64,000 nucleotides of DNA, taken from contig CAWGXI010000012.1 of assembly GCA_963826515.1 (NCBI GenBank), forward strand, positions 372,001-436,000, in the 5' to 3' direction. The DNA comes from DATFVJ01 sp963826515. GTDB lineage: Bacteria; Actinomycetota; Actinomycetes; Streptosporangiales; Streptosporangiaceae. Below, in pieces: positions 8,959 to 20,999 of this stretch; the stretch's first letter is position 1; each line of letters starts with the position of its first letter. The translations under genes were made by a program, and so were the position numbers. The notes beneath the pieces were generated by a model. That model had not been told where the DNA came from and did not search any database. It was given only the letters and a program-made list of their open reading frames with translations.

Positions 8959-10452
8959 ATGCAGGGCTCACGCAAGGGCCGCAACGAACGGACCGGCGCG
9001 ATGGGGCGGACGCCCCTTGCCGGCAGCGCGTGGAGTGCGCCGCATCCGGGGCAACCCGGACGGCCGGGGCCGGGTTGGTCACCAGCGTCGCCGGGCGGCA
9101 CGCCGCCACCGGCGCCACACCGACGTGGCCGCACCCTCACAGCAGCGGCGGTCGCCGCGGTCGCCGCGGTGGCCACGCTGACCGGGTTCGGAATCGGCCA
9201 TGAGGTCTGGCCGGCCGGATCGTCGGTGATGACCGCATCCGAGGGTGGCACCGCGCTGCCCAATAGCACCGGATCGGAAAACGCCCAGAATCCGGGCGGC
9301 TCATCGTCCGGGCAGTCGCCCTTCGGCTCGGGCGACGGCTCTGGTTCGCCGTTCGGGCAGTCGCCGTTCGGGCAGTCGCCGTTCGGGCAGTCGCCCTTCG
9401 GCTCGGGCGGCTCATCCAGCGATTCGCCGAGCGGCAGCGGGACCGAAGGGAACGGTGGTCCATCGGACGTGGGATCGATCGCCGCCAGGGTGGCTCCCGC
9501 GTTGGTGGACGTCAACTCCACCTTCAGTTACCAGGGCGCCCAAGGCGCCGGGACCGGTGTCGTCCTCAGCTCGACCGGTGAGATCCTCACCAACAACCAC
9601 GTGATCGACGGTGCTACCAAGATCAGCGTGACCGACGTAGGCAACGGGAAGACCTATAACGCCGCCGTGGTCGGCTACGACGCCAGCCACGACATCGCCG
9701 TCCTCCAGCTCGATGGCGCCTCCGGGCTGCAGACGGCCGAGCTCGGCGATTCTGCCAGCACGGCGGTCGGCGACCCGGTGGTCGCGATCGGCAATGCCGG
9801 TGGAGGTGGCGGCACTCCCACCAGCGCGGGCGGCTCCATCACCGCGCTCGGCCAGTCGATCACCGCCAGCGATGAACTCGGTGGCACCAGCGAGCAGCTT
9901 TCCGGGCTGATCCAGGTCAACGCGGACGTCCAAGCCGGCGATTCCGGCGGCTCGCTCGTCAATAGCGCCGGTCAGGTGATCGGGATCGATACCGCGGGCT
10001 CCGCGGGGTCGTCCTCACAATCGTCGGGAACCCAGGGTTTCGCCATCCCGATCAACCAGGCGCTCACCATCGCCCAGCAGATCGAGTCGGGCAATGGCTC
10101 TGCCACGGCTCACGTCGGCCCCACCGCCTTTCTCGGTGTGCAGATCTCACCCTCGGGTGGGCAAACGGGTTCCGGCAGCTATTACGGCGGAGGTTCCGCG
10201 AACCCCGGTGGACCGGGTACCTCGGGCGCGGCCATCAGCGGTGTCGTCAACGGTGCCGCCGCCCAGCGGGCTGGCCTTACCGCCGGGGATGCGATCACTT
10301 CCCTCGATGGCCAGGCCGTCAGCTCGGCCGCGGACCTGAGCAGGCTCATGGTCGGCGACCACCCCGGAAGCCAGGTCACGCTTGGCTGGACCGACACCTC
10401 CGGGCAGCCCCACACCGCCACCATCGACCTCGGTGCGGGCCCGCCGGCCTGA
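8959..10452 (+). CDS. HtrA/DegP-type membrane-anchored serine protease with PDZ domain
   Basis: A 497-residue protease. A proline-rich cytoplasmic N-terminus (1-55) precedes one transmembrane helix (about 58-80), then a low-complexity Ser/Gly/Pro linker with SPFGQ repeats. The trypsin-like domain has His near 214 (TNNHVIDGA), Asp near 245 (SHDIAVLQLDG) and Ser near 329 (VQAGDSGGSLVNS), all intact. A PDZ domain fills about 390-490 (ISGVVNGAAAQRAGLTAGDAI). AGGAG precedes the ATG. The topology matches actinobacterial HtrA-like proteases that handle misfolded envelope proteins; substrates are unknown. Confidence 0.92.
   Translation: MQGSRKGRNERTGAMGRTPLAGSAWSAPHPGQPGRPGPGWSPASPGGTPPPAPHRRGRTLTAAAVAAVAAVATLTGFGIGHEVWPAGSSVMTASEGGTALPNSTGSENAQNPGGSSSGQSPFGSGDGSGSPFGQSPFGQSPFGQSPFGSGGSSSDSPSGSGTEGNGGPSDVGSIAARVAPALVDVNSTFSYQGAQGAGTGVVLSSTGEILTNNHVIDGATKISVTDVGNGKTYNAAVVGYDASHDIAVLQLDGASGLQTAELGDSASTAVGDPVVAIGNAGGGGGTPTSAGGSITALGQSITASDELGGTSEQLSGLIQVNADVQAGDSGGSLVNSAGQVIGIDTAGSAGSSSQSSGTQGFAIPINQALTIAQQIESGNGSATAHVGPTAFLGVQISPSGGQTGSGSYYGGGSANPGGPGTSGAAISGVVNGAAAQRAGLTAGDAITSLDGQAVSSAADLSRLMVGDHPGSQVTLGWTDTSGQPHTATIDLGAGPPA
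9346..9405 (+). repeat. 15-bp tandem repeats inside the HtrA-like gene
   Basis: TCGCCGTTCGGGCAG occurs three times in succession with a fourth, diverged copy. It encodes SPFGQ repeats in the extracytoplasmic linker, and unit number probably varies between strains. Confidence 0.85.
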
Positions 10453-10714
10453 CCGCCCGTCGGCGGCCCCGCGTGCAGCCGAACCATCCTCAGCTCTCTC
10501 GCTAGTGGGGGCGACATGACTGCCCTGCGGATCTGCGGGAGCTGCGGCTCGCACCCGGCGGGCGCGCCACGGGCGAGTATGGAAACACGATGCGCTTAGC
10601 CGTTCGGTATCAATCTCCATAACGGCTGCCGCGCATGCGCCACGGCCTGTCAATGACCTCGCGACGCCGGGTGTGGCAACGGCCGCAGTCTGCCGGGTCA
10701 GGCCCAAGGGGCGG

Positions 10715-11060
10715 CTACGAGCATCCGGCCCCGGCCGCCTGCTTCATCAGGCCCAGTGCGTTCCGCCGTGACGGCATTCTCTCGATCGTTCGGCGAGCAG
10801 GCTGAGCGGCATCGATTGCGACCCGCACCTCCGAGAGGGCGCCACGGTCGAGGGTTATGTGGCCGCGGTGGGAGACCAGGGCAAGCATCCGGGGGTTGTC
10901 GAGCATGATGTCCGCTTGCAGGTTGGGCACACCATGTGCCGCAGCGGCGGCAACAATCGCGTCGAGCAGGTCGCTACCTAGCCAGCCGCGCCAGCCATGC
11001 GCCCGGCCATCGGGAAGGCGCACGGTGCCGAGGACGCCACGGCGAAGAATTCCCGGGCCC
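10715..11060 (-). pseudogene. GNAT acetyltransferase, C-terminal fragment
   Basis: From just after an in-frame TAG, the frame reads ILRRGVLGTVRLPDG, then DLLDAIVAAAAAHGVPNLQA and MLDNPRMLALVSHRGH, the second half of a GNAT acetyltransferase fold. The N-terminal half, with part of the acetyl-CoA site, is missing. It lies downstream of the universal stress gene on the same strand. Confidence 0.5.
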
Positions 11061-11125
11061 TAGAAGCATGCCGACGGCGGGGGCGCCTGGGTTTTGGCGC
11101 CGGTTCGGGCGGATGCCTGGCTGGG

Positions 11126-11662
11126 TCATGACAGGGACCTGGCGGGATCGGCTCGCTGTCTCGCCGCCGGTGGCCCCGGCGCAACATCTGCATGCGTGGC
11201 CACCACCTGGCCGGGCGATACTGCCGCTACGATCACCACGGGGCAGCGGGCTTGCCGCAGGCAGCTCGCGGCGATCGCACCCATCGTTCGTCCCAGCGAG
11301 GAATCGGCGTGACGCCCGCCCAGCACGAGCAGGTCGGTGTCCGCACAGTGATCGATGATGACGTGCGCAGGTGGCCCGCAGACCAGCGCTGCCTGCACCT
11401 TGACGTCGGGGGCCAGGCCCGATGCCGTATGCACTGCCTGCGCCAGGTTAGCCTCCGCGCGGCGGCGTTCGCCGTCGGCCGTCGGCCGCCGGCTTACCGG
11501 GGCGTACGGGGCGAGACTGGCGAGCGGGACATGCCAGGCGCACACCGCAATGATCTCCGCGTCGCGTAACCGGGCCAGCTCAACGGCCCATCGAAGTGCG
11601 GCGACCGACGCGGGGGAGCCGTCCACCCCGACGGTGATCCGGCTGCCGGCCGGCTCAGACAT
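11126..11662 (-). CDS. Universal stress protein (UspA family)
   Basis: A 178-residue single-domain Usp. It opens ITVGVDGSPASVAALRWAV and carries the ATP-binding signature near 115-135 (GGRHADSSLGRTMGAIAASC) followed by CPVVIVA, as in ATP-binding members. The C-terminal 25 residues are extra and Pro/Ala-rich. Its ATG overlaps the end of the Hsp20 remnant by eight bases, so the pair was probably one stress operon. Such proteins are often induced by hypoxia or dormancy; no promoter motif was recognised. Confidence 0.88.
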   Translation of the reverse strand: MSEPAGSRITVGVDGSPASVAALRWAVELARLRDAEIIAVCAWHVPLASLAPYAPVSRRPTADGERRRAEANLAQAVHTASGLAPDVKVQAALVCGPPAHVIIDHCADTDLLVLGGRHADSSLGRTMGAIAASCLRQARCPVVIVAAVSPGQVVATHADVAPGPPAARQRADPARSLS

Positions 11663-11903
11663 GGCATCTCCTCAGGGCCTGGAATGTGATCTCCAGGTGG
11701 CCGGTACCGGCGCTGGGAAGCTCGAAGCTCGGGCCGGCGTCGTTGCGTTCGCAGATGCGCAAAGCTGGCACGCCCGCCGGGGTGGTGGTGCCGCCGTCAG
11801 CCGGCCGGCCGGGCCGCCGGGCGCGCACCCCGTTCGGCCGCAGCATCTCGTCCTGCGCGTCACAGAGGTCTTCGAGCAGGTCCCAGCTGGTCATCATCAT
11901 CAT
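11655..11903 (-). pseudogene. Hsp20/alpha-crystallin small heat shock protein, truncated
   Basis: The frame starts MMTSWDLLEDLCDAQDEML behind a GAGGAG site, as in actinobacterial Hsp20 proteins, and continues LRICERNDAGPSFELPSAG and HLEITFQ, the first strands of the alpha-crystallin domain. It then stops after ALRRCHV, so most of the domain is missing. An in-frame start at 11921 also exists. Confidence 0.6.
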
Positions 11904-11996
11904 GTCGTTCTCCTCAACCATCCTCGGCCGCTCTCCAGCAGATCAACCGCGCCTGCCCCGCGCGGCCCGTCGGCGGGGCACTTCGCGCAGCCGTGG

Positions 11997-12167
11997 TCAC
12001 CGGTCGCCGGGCTGCGATGCGTCGCCAAGGACGTGCGGCAGGCGTAGCAGCGCCGGCCACCGTAGCCAATGAGCTGGCATTAAGGCGGGCCAGGTTCCGG
12101 TATCCGGTGGTCGCACCGCGGGCACGATGAGCAAAACGATGACGACGGCAAAGCCGATGACAACCAT
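11997..12167 (-). CDS. Small single-pass membrane protein (56 residues)
   Basis: GGAAGGAG lies seven bases before an ATG that opens a 56-codon frame. Residues 1-17 (MVVIGFAVVIVLLIVPAV) form one transmembrane helix and the rest is short and Trp/Pro/Leu-rich. It is upstream of the Hsp20-Usp pair on the same strand. No family is recognised; support is the ribosome site and the clear helix. Confidence 0.45.
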   Translation of the reverse strand: MVVIGFAVVIVLLIVPAVRPPDTGTWPALMPAHWLRWPALLRLPHVLGDASQPGDR

Positions 12168-12389
12168 GGCCCGCTCCTTCCGGTGACCCCGGGCTGGCGG
12201 GCCGCCATCGGCGGCCGATACCTGCTGTCTGCCCTCAGACTATGTCAGCAAATGACAACTAGCAATGTATCTCTAGAAACAAAATGCTATAGTTCTGCGG
12301 GTGCTGGACTGGCGGGTGCTGGACTTGGCGGGTGCTGAACTCGAGCTTCCTGGCCAACCACGCCGGGGTGCTCCCTGTGCATCCCGGCT

Positions 12390-12600
12390 CCACTGAACTA
12401 GGCCGGGTGATCAGGTTGGGCCGTGATCTGCCTGTGGTCCGTATCATGTCGAATACGCCCGTACTGGTGGATGAGGCGATGAGCGCGATGTCGGCGAGGC
12501 GTTTGGCTGGTGCGGAGCATCTGAGCGCACCGCGGGACTGCTGCGCCCGCCCGGCAAGGTGCACAGCATCGCCGAGACGCGGACAGCGCGGCACCCGAAT
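12390..12600 (+). pseudogene. Pyrroline-5-carboxylate reductase (ProC) fragment
   Basis: RDLPVVRIMSNTPVLVDEAM matches the conserved ProC segment R-x-MPNTP. A frame change then leads to GLLRPPGKVHSIAE, which matches the segment expected next. Both ends of the enzyme are missing. Confidence 0.55.
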
Positions 12601-12768
12601 CGGACGAGCATCCGGTGCCGCTCAAGGAAGGCCGTCACCGCATCTGCTGGGAGCACAGCCTCGGCCGCCTGTGGACTGGGGAAGCACCGCGTCAACGCGG
12701 CGGTCCTGGCTGTAATCGACGCCGGGCGCGAGCGCGCCCGCGAACCGGGCACGCGAGAATAACCGAGG

Positions 12769-13171
12769 ATGGCAGGCGGCGCTGCGGGCGGCAAGCTTGA
12801 GGTGATCTGGGATGAAGCGCTAGCGGCGTACGACTTCGGGCCCGGGCATCCCCTCGACCCGGTCCCGGGTCGAGCTCACCATGGCACTGGCGCGTGGGCC
12901 TGGCGTGTTAAGTTGTGCCCAGAACCTGGGCTCACATGCTCGCCGAGGCGCCGGCCAGCCGGTCGATCCCGGCGTGGCAACGCCGTCGGCGTGGCGCGAG
13001 TACGCCTGGTCGCGGACCGGTGAGTCCGCGCCGGAATGGATGACTGACGGGGAATCCGCCGTGTACACACCGTCCAGCAACGGTTACGATCCGGCTGATT
13101 ACGTGGATCGGTCGATCATGGCGACCGGGGTGGCGGTGTTCCCGGACCACGGGCTCGACCCGCAGCCGTGA
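12769..13171 (+). pseudogene. AcuC-like deacetylase, internally deleted second copy
   Basis: Begins GGKLEVIWDEALAAYDFGPG and, after a frameshift near 12860, VELTMALARGPGV, matching the N-terminus of the intact gene at 36471-37700. It then jumps near 12920 to the C-terminus (AEAPAS, then PAWREYAW-like, EWMTDGESAVYTP and SIMATGVAVFPDHGLDPQP). About 280 internal codons are gone, including the zinc site. Confidence 0.85.
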
Positions 13172-13229
13172 GGGGCCCTCGCCCGGGTCGGAGGTGGTGA
13201 TGTCGAGGGCTGTGTCCGGTTTCGGCTCC

Positions 13230-13425
13230 TTATCGCACGAACCCGAAGCCGTGCTCTGGCTCCGACTCGATGAGCAGCGACACGGCTTCGATCAGGGCCA
13301 GGTGAGTGAACGCCTGCGGGGAATTCCCAGGTGCTGGCCTGTCGTGGTGTCGATTTCCTCGGCATAAAGCTGCAGTGGCCCGGCGAATGACAGCAGTTTC
13401 TGGCTCTTCCCAGCGGCGGGGCGTG
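13230..13425 (-). pseudogene. GH15 glucoamylase-like enzyme, C-terminal fragment
   Basis: One frame reads KLLSFAGPLQLYAEEIDTTT and, after a one-base shift, another reads GNSPQAFTHLALIEAVSLL, the family's typical C-terminal end (LYAEE...GNFPQAFTHLALI). Nothing of the catalytic barrel remains. It sits downstream of the GMC gene on the same strand, next to other glucan genes. Confidence 0.65.
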
Positions 13426-13426
13426 C

Positions 13427-14980
13427 TCATCCAAGCCGTTCGGTGAGGTGTTCGCCGACGCGGATCGCGTTGGCCATAACGGTCAGCGCCGGGTTCACCG
13501 CGCCGATGCTCGGGAAGAAGCCGGTGTCGGTGACGTAGAGGTTGTCGAGCTCGTGTGCCTTGCAGTTGACGTCGAGCACCGAGGTGGCGGGGTCGGTGCC
13601 GAACCTGCAGGTGCCGGCCTGGTGGGCGCAGCCTGCGATGGGGATGTTCATCTGCATGTAGAAGTTCTTGCCAAGGACGTGGTGGGCGGCCATCCCGGTG
13701 TGGTTGAGGATCTTCTTGAGCTCGCCGTAGAGTTCGGACGCCTCGGTGTCGTTGGTGGCGGTGTAGGCGAGGTGGACCTTGCCGTCCGGGTCGACGGTGA
13801 CCCGGTTGCCCGGTTTGGGCAGGTCTTCGGTGGTCAGCCAGAAGTCGACGGCGTGGCTGGCGACCTCGTCCAGGCTCCAGTGCGGGGCGAGCATGGTGAG
13901 CTTCGGTTCTTCGCCTTTCATCGCCATCGCGTTTGACTTGCCGAGCATCTGGATGTTCCCGATCGGCCACTGGCGGCCGTCCCCGGCCAGGTAGAAGTCG
14001 TTGATGGCGAGGGTCTTCTGGAATACCGTGTCGTTGGGTTCCTTGCCCAGGGCCACCACGGCCTTGCTGTTGTGGAACATGTAATTGCGGCCGACCTGGT
14101 CGGAGCCGTTGGCCAGTCCTGCCGGGTGGGTGCCGGACGCCGAGCGGAGCAGGATCTTGGCGCTGTTGGCGGCGCCGGCCGCGAGCACGACGACGCTGGC
14201 GTGGTAAACGTCGCGCTGGCCGTCGTGAGAAACCTCCACCCCGGTGACCGCACGCCCGGCCGGATCGGTGTGCAGCCGGGTCACCTCGGCGCCGGTGAGC
14301 AGCGTCACGTTGGGCTCGCCAAGCAGTGGGCGCACCGCGATGGTCTCGGCGTCAGACTTGGCGTGCACCAGGCACGGGTAGCCGTCGCACCAGGCGCAGC
14401 GGATGCACGTGCTGCGGGCCCGGTCCGCCTCATCAAGCAAGATCCCGCAGGGCGCGGGGAAAGGATGGTAGCCGCCGGCCTGCAGCGCGTCGGAAATCTG
14501 CCGGACCCGGGGCTCGTGCGACACCGCCGGCCACGGGTAGGGCCGCGACCTCGGCCCCTCGGTCGGATCGGCGCCGCCCGCGCCATGCACCTGGTACAGC
14601 CACTCCGCCTTCGCATACCACGGCTCGAAGTCGGCGTAACTCAGCGGCCACGCCGGCGACACCCCGTCCACGTGCCGCAGCTCACCGAAATCGGCCGGCC
14701 GCAGCCGGTACAGCGCGGCGCCGTACATCTTTGTCGCCCCGCCAACGAAGTAATGCACCTGCGGCTGGAACGCCTTCCCCCCGGCGTCATACCAGGTGTC
14801 CGGTGAGATGTACTTCCCGTCGACGAACACCACCTTGGGATCCCAGTTGGCCATCTCGCGCGGCAGGAAGTCGCCGCGCTCCAGCAGCAAGATCCGTTTG
14901 CCCGATGGTGCCAGTGTGTGCGCCAGCGTCCCGCCGCCCGCGCCGGACCCGATCACGATGACGTCATATTCCTCAGCCAC
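13427..14980 (-). CDS. GMC-family FAD-dependent oxidoreductase
   Basis: A 517-residue flavoprotein. The N-terminal Rossmann motif is YDVIVIGSGAGGGTLA, followed by LLLERGDF and the HYFVGGATKMYGAALYR segment of FAD binding. A Cys-rich stretch (STCIRCAWCDGYPCLVHAK) and the C-terminal GMC domain (HQAGTCRFGTD, ending SIGAVNPALTVMANAIR) match the bacterial sugar/alcohol dehydrogenase group. The substrate is unknown. No export signal is seen. It heads the strand ahead of the GH15 fragment and is followed upstream by the GlgX and glucosidase genes in the same direction, which suggests carbohydrate metabolism. Confidence 0.9.
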   Translation of the reverse strand: MAEEYDVIVIGSGAGGGTLAHTLAPSGKRILLLERGDFLPREMANWDPKVVFVDGKYISPDTWYDAGGKAFQPQVHYFVGGATKMYGAALYRLRPADFGELRHVDGVSPAWPLSYADFEPWYAKAEWLYQVHGAGGADPTEGPRSRPYPWPAVSHEPRVRQISDALQAGGYHPFPAPCGILLDEADRARSTCIRCAWCDGYPCLVHAKSDAETIAVRPLLGEPNVTLLTGAEVTRLHTDPAGRAVTGVEVSHDGQRDVYHASVVVLAAGAANSAKILLRSASGTHPAGLANGSDQVGRNYMFHNSKAVVALGKEPNDTVFQKTLAINDFYLAGDGRQWPIGNIQMLGKSNAMAMKGEEPKLTMLAPHWSLDEVASHAVDFWLTTEDLPKPGNRVTVDPDGKVHLAYTATNDTEASELYGELKKILNHTGMAAHHVLGKNFYMQMNIPIAGCAHQAGTCRFGTDPATSVLDVNCKAHELDNLYVTDTGFFPSIGAVNPALTVMANAIRVGEHLTERLG

Positions 14981-15131
14981 AATGGGCCTCCTGCGCTGGG
15001 CTTCCTACAATGCTCTTCCTGCGATCGGCAGGGCCGACCTTACGCCGCGTCCAAGCCCCGGACGCCATCCGAAACGGGTGACAAGCAGGCGGCTGACCAG
15101 CCGCGCCGCACCCGCGGGAACTTCCGGCCGC

Positions 15132-17310
<2,179 letters not shown>

Positions 17311-17314
<4 letters not shown>

Positions 17315-20031
17315 GATTGTGCCTGCCTTTCGACGGCACGGAACACGTCGCCGATGGAGCTGACCGCGCCGTGGCGGCGGCGGATCACGTCGGCGATCAG
17401 GCCGGTCCAGCCGGTCTGGTGGGAGGCGCCGAGCCCGGCGCCGTTGTCGCCGTGGAAGTACTCGTTGAAAACGAGGTTGTCTTTCCAGGCCGGGTCGTGT
17501 TGCAGCCGGTCGGCCCAGCCGAAACATGGCCGTCGCCCGTCCGGGCCGGTGATGAAGAGGGAGATGAGCCGGTCCTGCAGGTCGGTGGCGATCACGTCGA
17601 GGGGTACCCGGTGCGCGGAGCCGGCCGGGTATTCGATGGTGAGTTCGTCGCCGAAGAACCGGTAGTAGCGTTCGAGGACGCTGATGACGAGGTAGTTGAG
17701 CGGGAACCACAGCGGCCCGCGCCAGTTGGAGTTCCCGCCGAACATGCCGGTGGTGGATTCGGCGGGCTCGTAGTCGACGGTCGCGCTGAACCCCTCCACG
17801 TCGAGCTGGTACGGATGGTCGCGATGGTAGGCCGACAGCGCGCGCAGCCCGTACGGGGACAGGAATTCGCTGGAGTCGAACAGCTTGGCGAACAGTTTTT
17901 CCAGCCGGTCGATGCCGACGACGCTGAGCAGCAGCCGCCGGTCGCCGGGCTACGCCGCGCAGGATCCCGGTTTCGGTGAGCTTGGCGGGGTCGTGCAGGC
18001 CGTGGCGTTCGAGGAAGCCGCGAATTGCTTGCCGACCGTGAGCGCCTGGGTGAGCCAGCCCTCGTCGATGACGGCGGCCGACAGCATCGGGATGATGCCG
18101 ACCATCGACCGGTACTTGACTGGCACGGCGGTCCCGTCCGGGGTGAGCAGCCGGTCGTAGTACAGCCCGTCGGCGTCGTCCCACAGGCCCTGGCCGTCCA
18201 TCGCCTGGGTGATGGCGGCGAAGTGCTCGAGGAACTTCAGCACCAGATCGACCGCCGGGCGGCGGCCGCTGCGCTGCAGCACACCGGCGATGCCGGCCAT
18301 CGCGATCGCGTAGAACGCCATCCAGCCGGTGGCGTCGGACTGCTCCAGGGTGCCGCCGACCGGCAGGTGCGAGCGGTCGATCGGGCCGATGTTGTCCAGC
18401 CCGAGGAAGCCGCCCTCGAACACGTTGTTGCCGCCGGCGTCCTCCAGGTTGACCCACCAGGTGAAGTTGACCAGCAGCTTGTCGAACACCCGGCTCAGGA
18501 AGTCCAGGTCGCGGCCGCCGTCGATGGCGAACACCTCGAGTGCGGCCCACGCCTGCACCGGCGGGTTCACGTCGCCGAAGTCCCACTCGTAGGCGGGCAG
18601 CGCCCCGTTCGGGTGCTGGAACCATTCCCGGCACAGCAAGATCAGCTGGTATTTCGCGAACGCCGGGTCCAGGTGCGCCAGCGTCACGCAGTGGAAGGCC
18701 AGGTCCCAGGCGGCGAACCAGGGGTATTCCCACTTGTCCGGCATCGACATGATGTCGAAGGAATCGAAGTTGCGCCACCGCGCGTTGCGCCCGCCGCGCC
18801 GGCCGGGCGGCGGGGCCGGCTGGGCCGGGTCGCCATCGAGCCAGCGGGCCACGTCGTAGTTGTACAGCTGCTTGCTCCACAGCATCCCGGCGAACGCCTG
18901 CCGCATCACCATCGCCTCGTCCGCGCTGGCCCCCGCCGGGGTCAGCTCGGCGTAGAACTCGTCGGCCTCGGCCCGGCGCTGGTGCATCACGCGGTCGAAA
19001 TCGCTGCCGAGCGCCGCCCCACCGCCCGGTTGCCTGCGGCGCGCGGCGCCCGTCGGGCGCAGCCGCAGCCGCAGTTCGGCGGTTTCGCCGGGCGCGACCG
19101 TCAGCTGGTACCAGAAGGCGCACTTGGTGCCCCGCTGATCGGGGTTGACGGTGCCCGCGCCGTGGATCACATGGTCGCCGATGCCGTCCTTGGGGTAGGG
19201 CGTCGCCGCCGCCGCGCCGTACAGCCGCGCCACGTTGGTCTCGTTCTCGCAGAACAGCGGCACCGGCCTCGTGCCGTCCGGGCCCGCGCTGGCGAGCAGC
19301 CCGAGTGAGCCGAGGAACGGGTGCTCGACCGTGATCGCAGAACCGCCGGCCCCTACCAGGGCCGGCTTCGGCGCGCCGGCGTCCCAGGACCAGGTGTTAC
19401 GGAACCACGCGGTCGGCAGCACATGCACCGTGTCGGCCTCCGGGCCGGCGTTCGTCACCCGGACGGTCATCAGCACATCGGCAGGATCGGCCTTGGCGTA
19501 CCAGACCTCGGTGATCCAGTAACGGTCATCGTTGAACACGCCCGTGTCCAGCAGCTCATACTCCGGGTCGTGCTTGCCGCGCCTGCCGTTCTCCGCCCGC
19601 AGATCCTCATACGGGAACGCCGCCTGCGGGTAGTGGTAGCGCCACCGGTTCCAGGCGTGACTGGGCAGCGCGTCCAGGTACCACCAGTAGTCCTTGACGT
19701 CCTCGCCGTGGTTGGCCTCCGCACCGGTCAGCCCGAACGGGCGCTCCTTCAGGATCGGGTCGCGGCCGTTCCACAACGCCAGCCCCAGGCACAGCCGCTG
19801 CTCCACATCGCAGAAACCGGCCAGCCCGTCCTCACCCCACCGGTAGGCACGCGACCGGGCATGATCGTGCGGCAGGTATCCCCACGCCTCGCCGTCCGCG
19901 CTGTAATCCTCCCGGACCGTCCCCCACTGCCGCTCACTCACATACGGCCCCCACAGATACCACGGGCTGGCCTGCCGCAACCCGTCCTCCAAATGCCCGA
20001 ACCCGTCCACCCGCTCACGCTCAGCACCCAT
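17311..20031 (-). pseudogene. GH63/MGH1-type glucosidase, two frameshifts
   Basis: About 905 codons of an (alpha/alpha)6-barrel glucosidase related to GH63. The frame runs from SPWYLWGPYVSERQWGTVRE through NFDSFDIMSMPDKWEYPW, DLAFHCVTLAHLDPAFAKYQ, EWDFGDVNPPVQAWA and KYRSMVGIIPML to about 18020, shifts to FLERHGLHDPAKLTETGILR, shifts again near 17955 to DRRLLLSVVGIDRLEKLFAK, and ends with NSNWRGPLWFPLNYL. All parts of the family are present and in order, so either the lesions are recent or they are sequence errors. The ATG at 20031 has AGGGGAA upstream; earlier in-frame codons look non-coding. The gene overlaps glgX and probably works with it on storage or trehalose-type glucans. Confidence 0.8.
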
Positions 20032-20705
20032 CGCCGTTCCCCTGGCTCGTCGCCGTTCCCCCCACCCGTAGCCGCGGACCCGTTGCGTGACACGGTGGCC
20101 CACAGCCTCAATCCGCGGCGGCACCGGATTCATCACCACGGCTGCCACGCCGACAATGGCCCCTTCCGCGTAGGTGAACGCTACGGTAATAACTGGCCAA
20201 TTCATGCCCAATTCCGTTGACCGTACCCACGCTGACTGGATCAGTATGGCCGGAGGAGACTGGGAGGAGACCTTGCCCGCGCCGTAGACGGCGGGCCCGG
20301 CCGACGGTATGAGCACGGTGCCGGCGAAACAGTTCCAGACCGCGAACTGGGAGGATCAGCGGCGACTGGACGCATGACAATGTGCCCCTAAGAGTCACGG
20401 GATACGCCGACTATCTGTCCGCGCGCAAAGGTCGCACGTCACCCGAAAAGGATGATCCAAGGCAAAGAATGATTAATCATAGTGCTTCGTAGGGCTGAGG
20501 CAGGAGCGGTGATGCCTCACGCGAGCGAACCGCAAGAAGCACGGAAGCGTTAGGCGATAGGGCCTGCTGGCAGGTGAAGTCCGGTTCTGGCCGTTCCGGC
20601 TCCCTGCTTTGGGAGTGCCTAGCGTCCCCGACGGGAAGGTGGTAGCCCGAAGGCACATCTACGCACATGGCTGCACCGTCCGTCTGGCTGATCGGAGGTT
20701 ATGAG
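20032..20705. other. Intergenic region, 5' side of the glucosidase operon
   Basis: No gene recognised. It holds the promoter region of the glucosidase-glgX operon and, at 20469-20480, a 12-bp perfect palindrome ATGATTAATCAT in an AT-richer patch that could be a regulator site. Confidence 0.45.
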
Positions 20706-20996
20706 ATGGCCGACGACAAGAGCGCCGCCCTGGCACCAAGATCACGTTCGGCGCCCAGGGTTGTGGCCCCGAGGAACAAGGTAAACGTTGCCCTTCCCTT
20801 CTCGAAGATCACGGTTGAGGAGCCGATGAAGATGAAGGTGGGGGACTGGATCAGCCTGGCCGGATTGGTGATCTCGGTCATCGGATTCAATGTTGTGATC
20901 TGGGAACTCGCCCGCACCCGCAAATGCCTCGGAAGCGGACCAGGCGAGGGCGGGCGCACTCGGAGGGACTCGACCCTCCGGCCTTCTGATCCGTAG
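20706..20996 (+). CDS. Small single-pass membrane protein of unknown function
   Basis: Starts MADDKSAALAPRSRSAP after a GGAGG site. A basic N-terminus (1-45) is followed by one transmembrane helix near 46-66 (WISLAGLVISVIGFNVVIW) and a charged tail. The last 15 codons run across the tRNA-like fragment, so the original C-terminus may have been replaced when that sequence was joined here. An upstream ATG at 20667 lacks a ribosome site. Confidence 0.5.
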   Translation: MADDKSAALAPRSRSAPRVVAPRNKVNVALPFSKITVEEPMKMKVGDWISLAGLVISVIGFNVVIWELARTRKCLGSGPGEGGRTRRDSTLRPSDP

Positions 20997-20999
20997 AAG
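20952..20999 (-). tRNA. 3' fragment of a tRNA-Arg (probable attachment-site scar)
   Basis: On the minus strand the sequence CTACGGATCAGAAGG, an anticodon loop reading ACG with its 3' stem, is followed by a variable region, a T-arm (GGAGGGTCGAGTCCCTCC, one base short in the loop) and an acceptor-like end. The 5' half is missing and the T-arm is damaged, so it is not a working tRNA. Such 3' pieces are left by integrases that use tRNA genes. Confidence 0.55.

Noticed and set aside
8463..9521. 352-codon minus-strand frame
   Set aside because: Antisense to the HtrA-like gene; its GDCPNGDCPNG repeats are the complement of the SPFGQ repeats.
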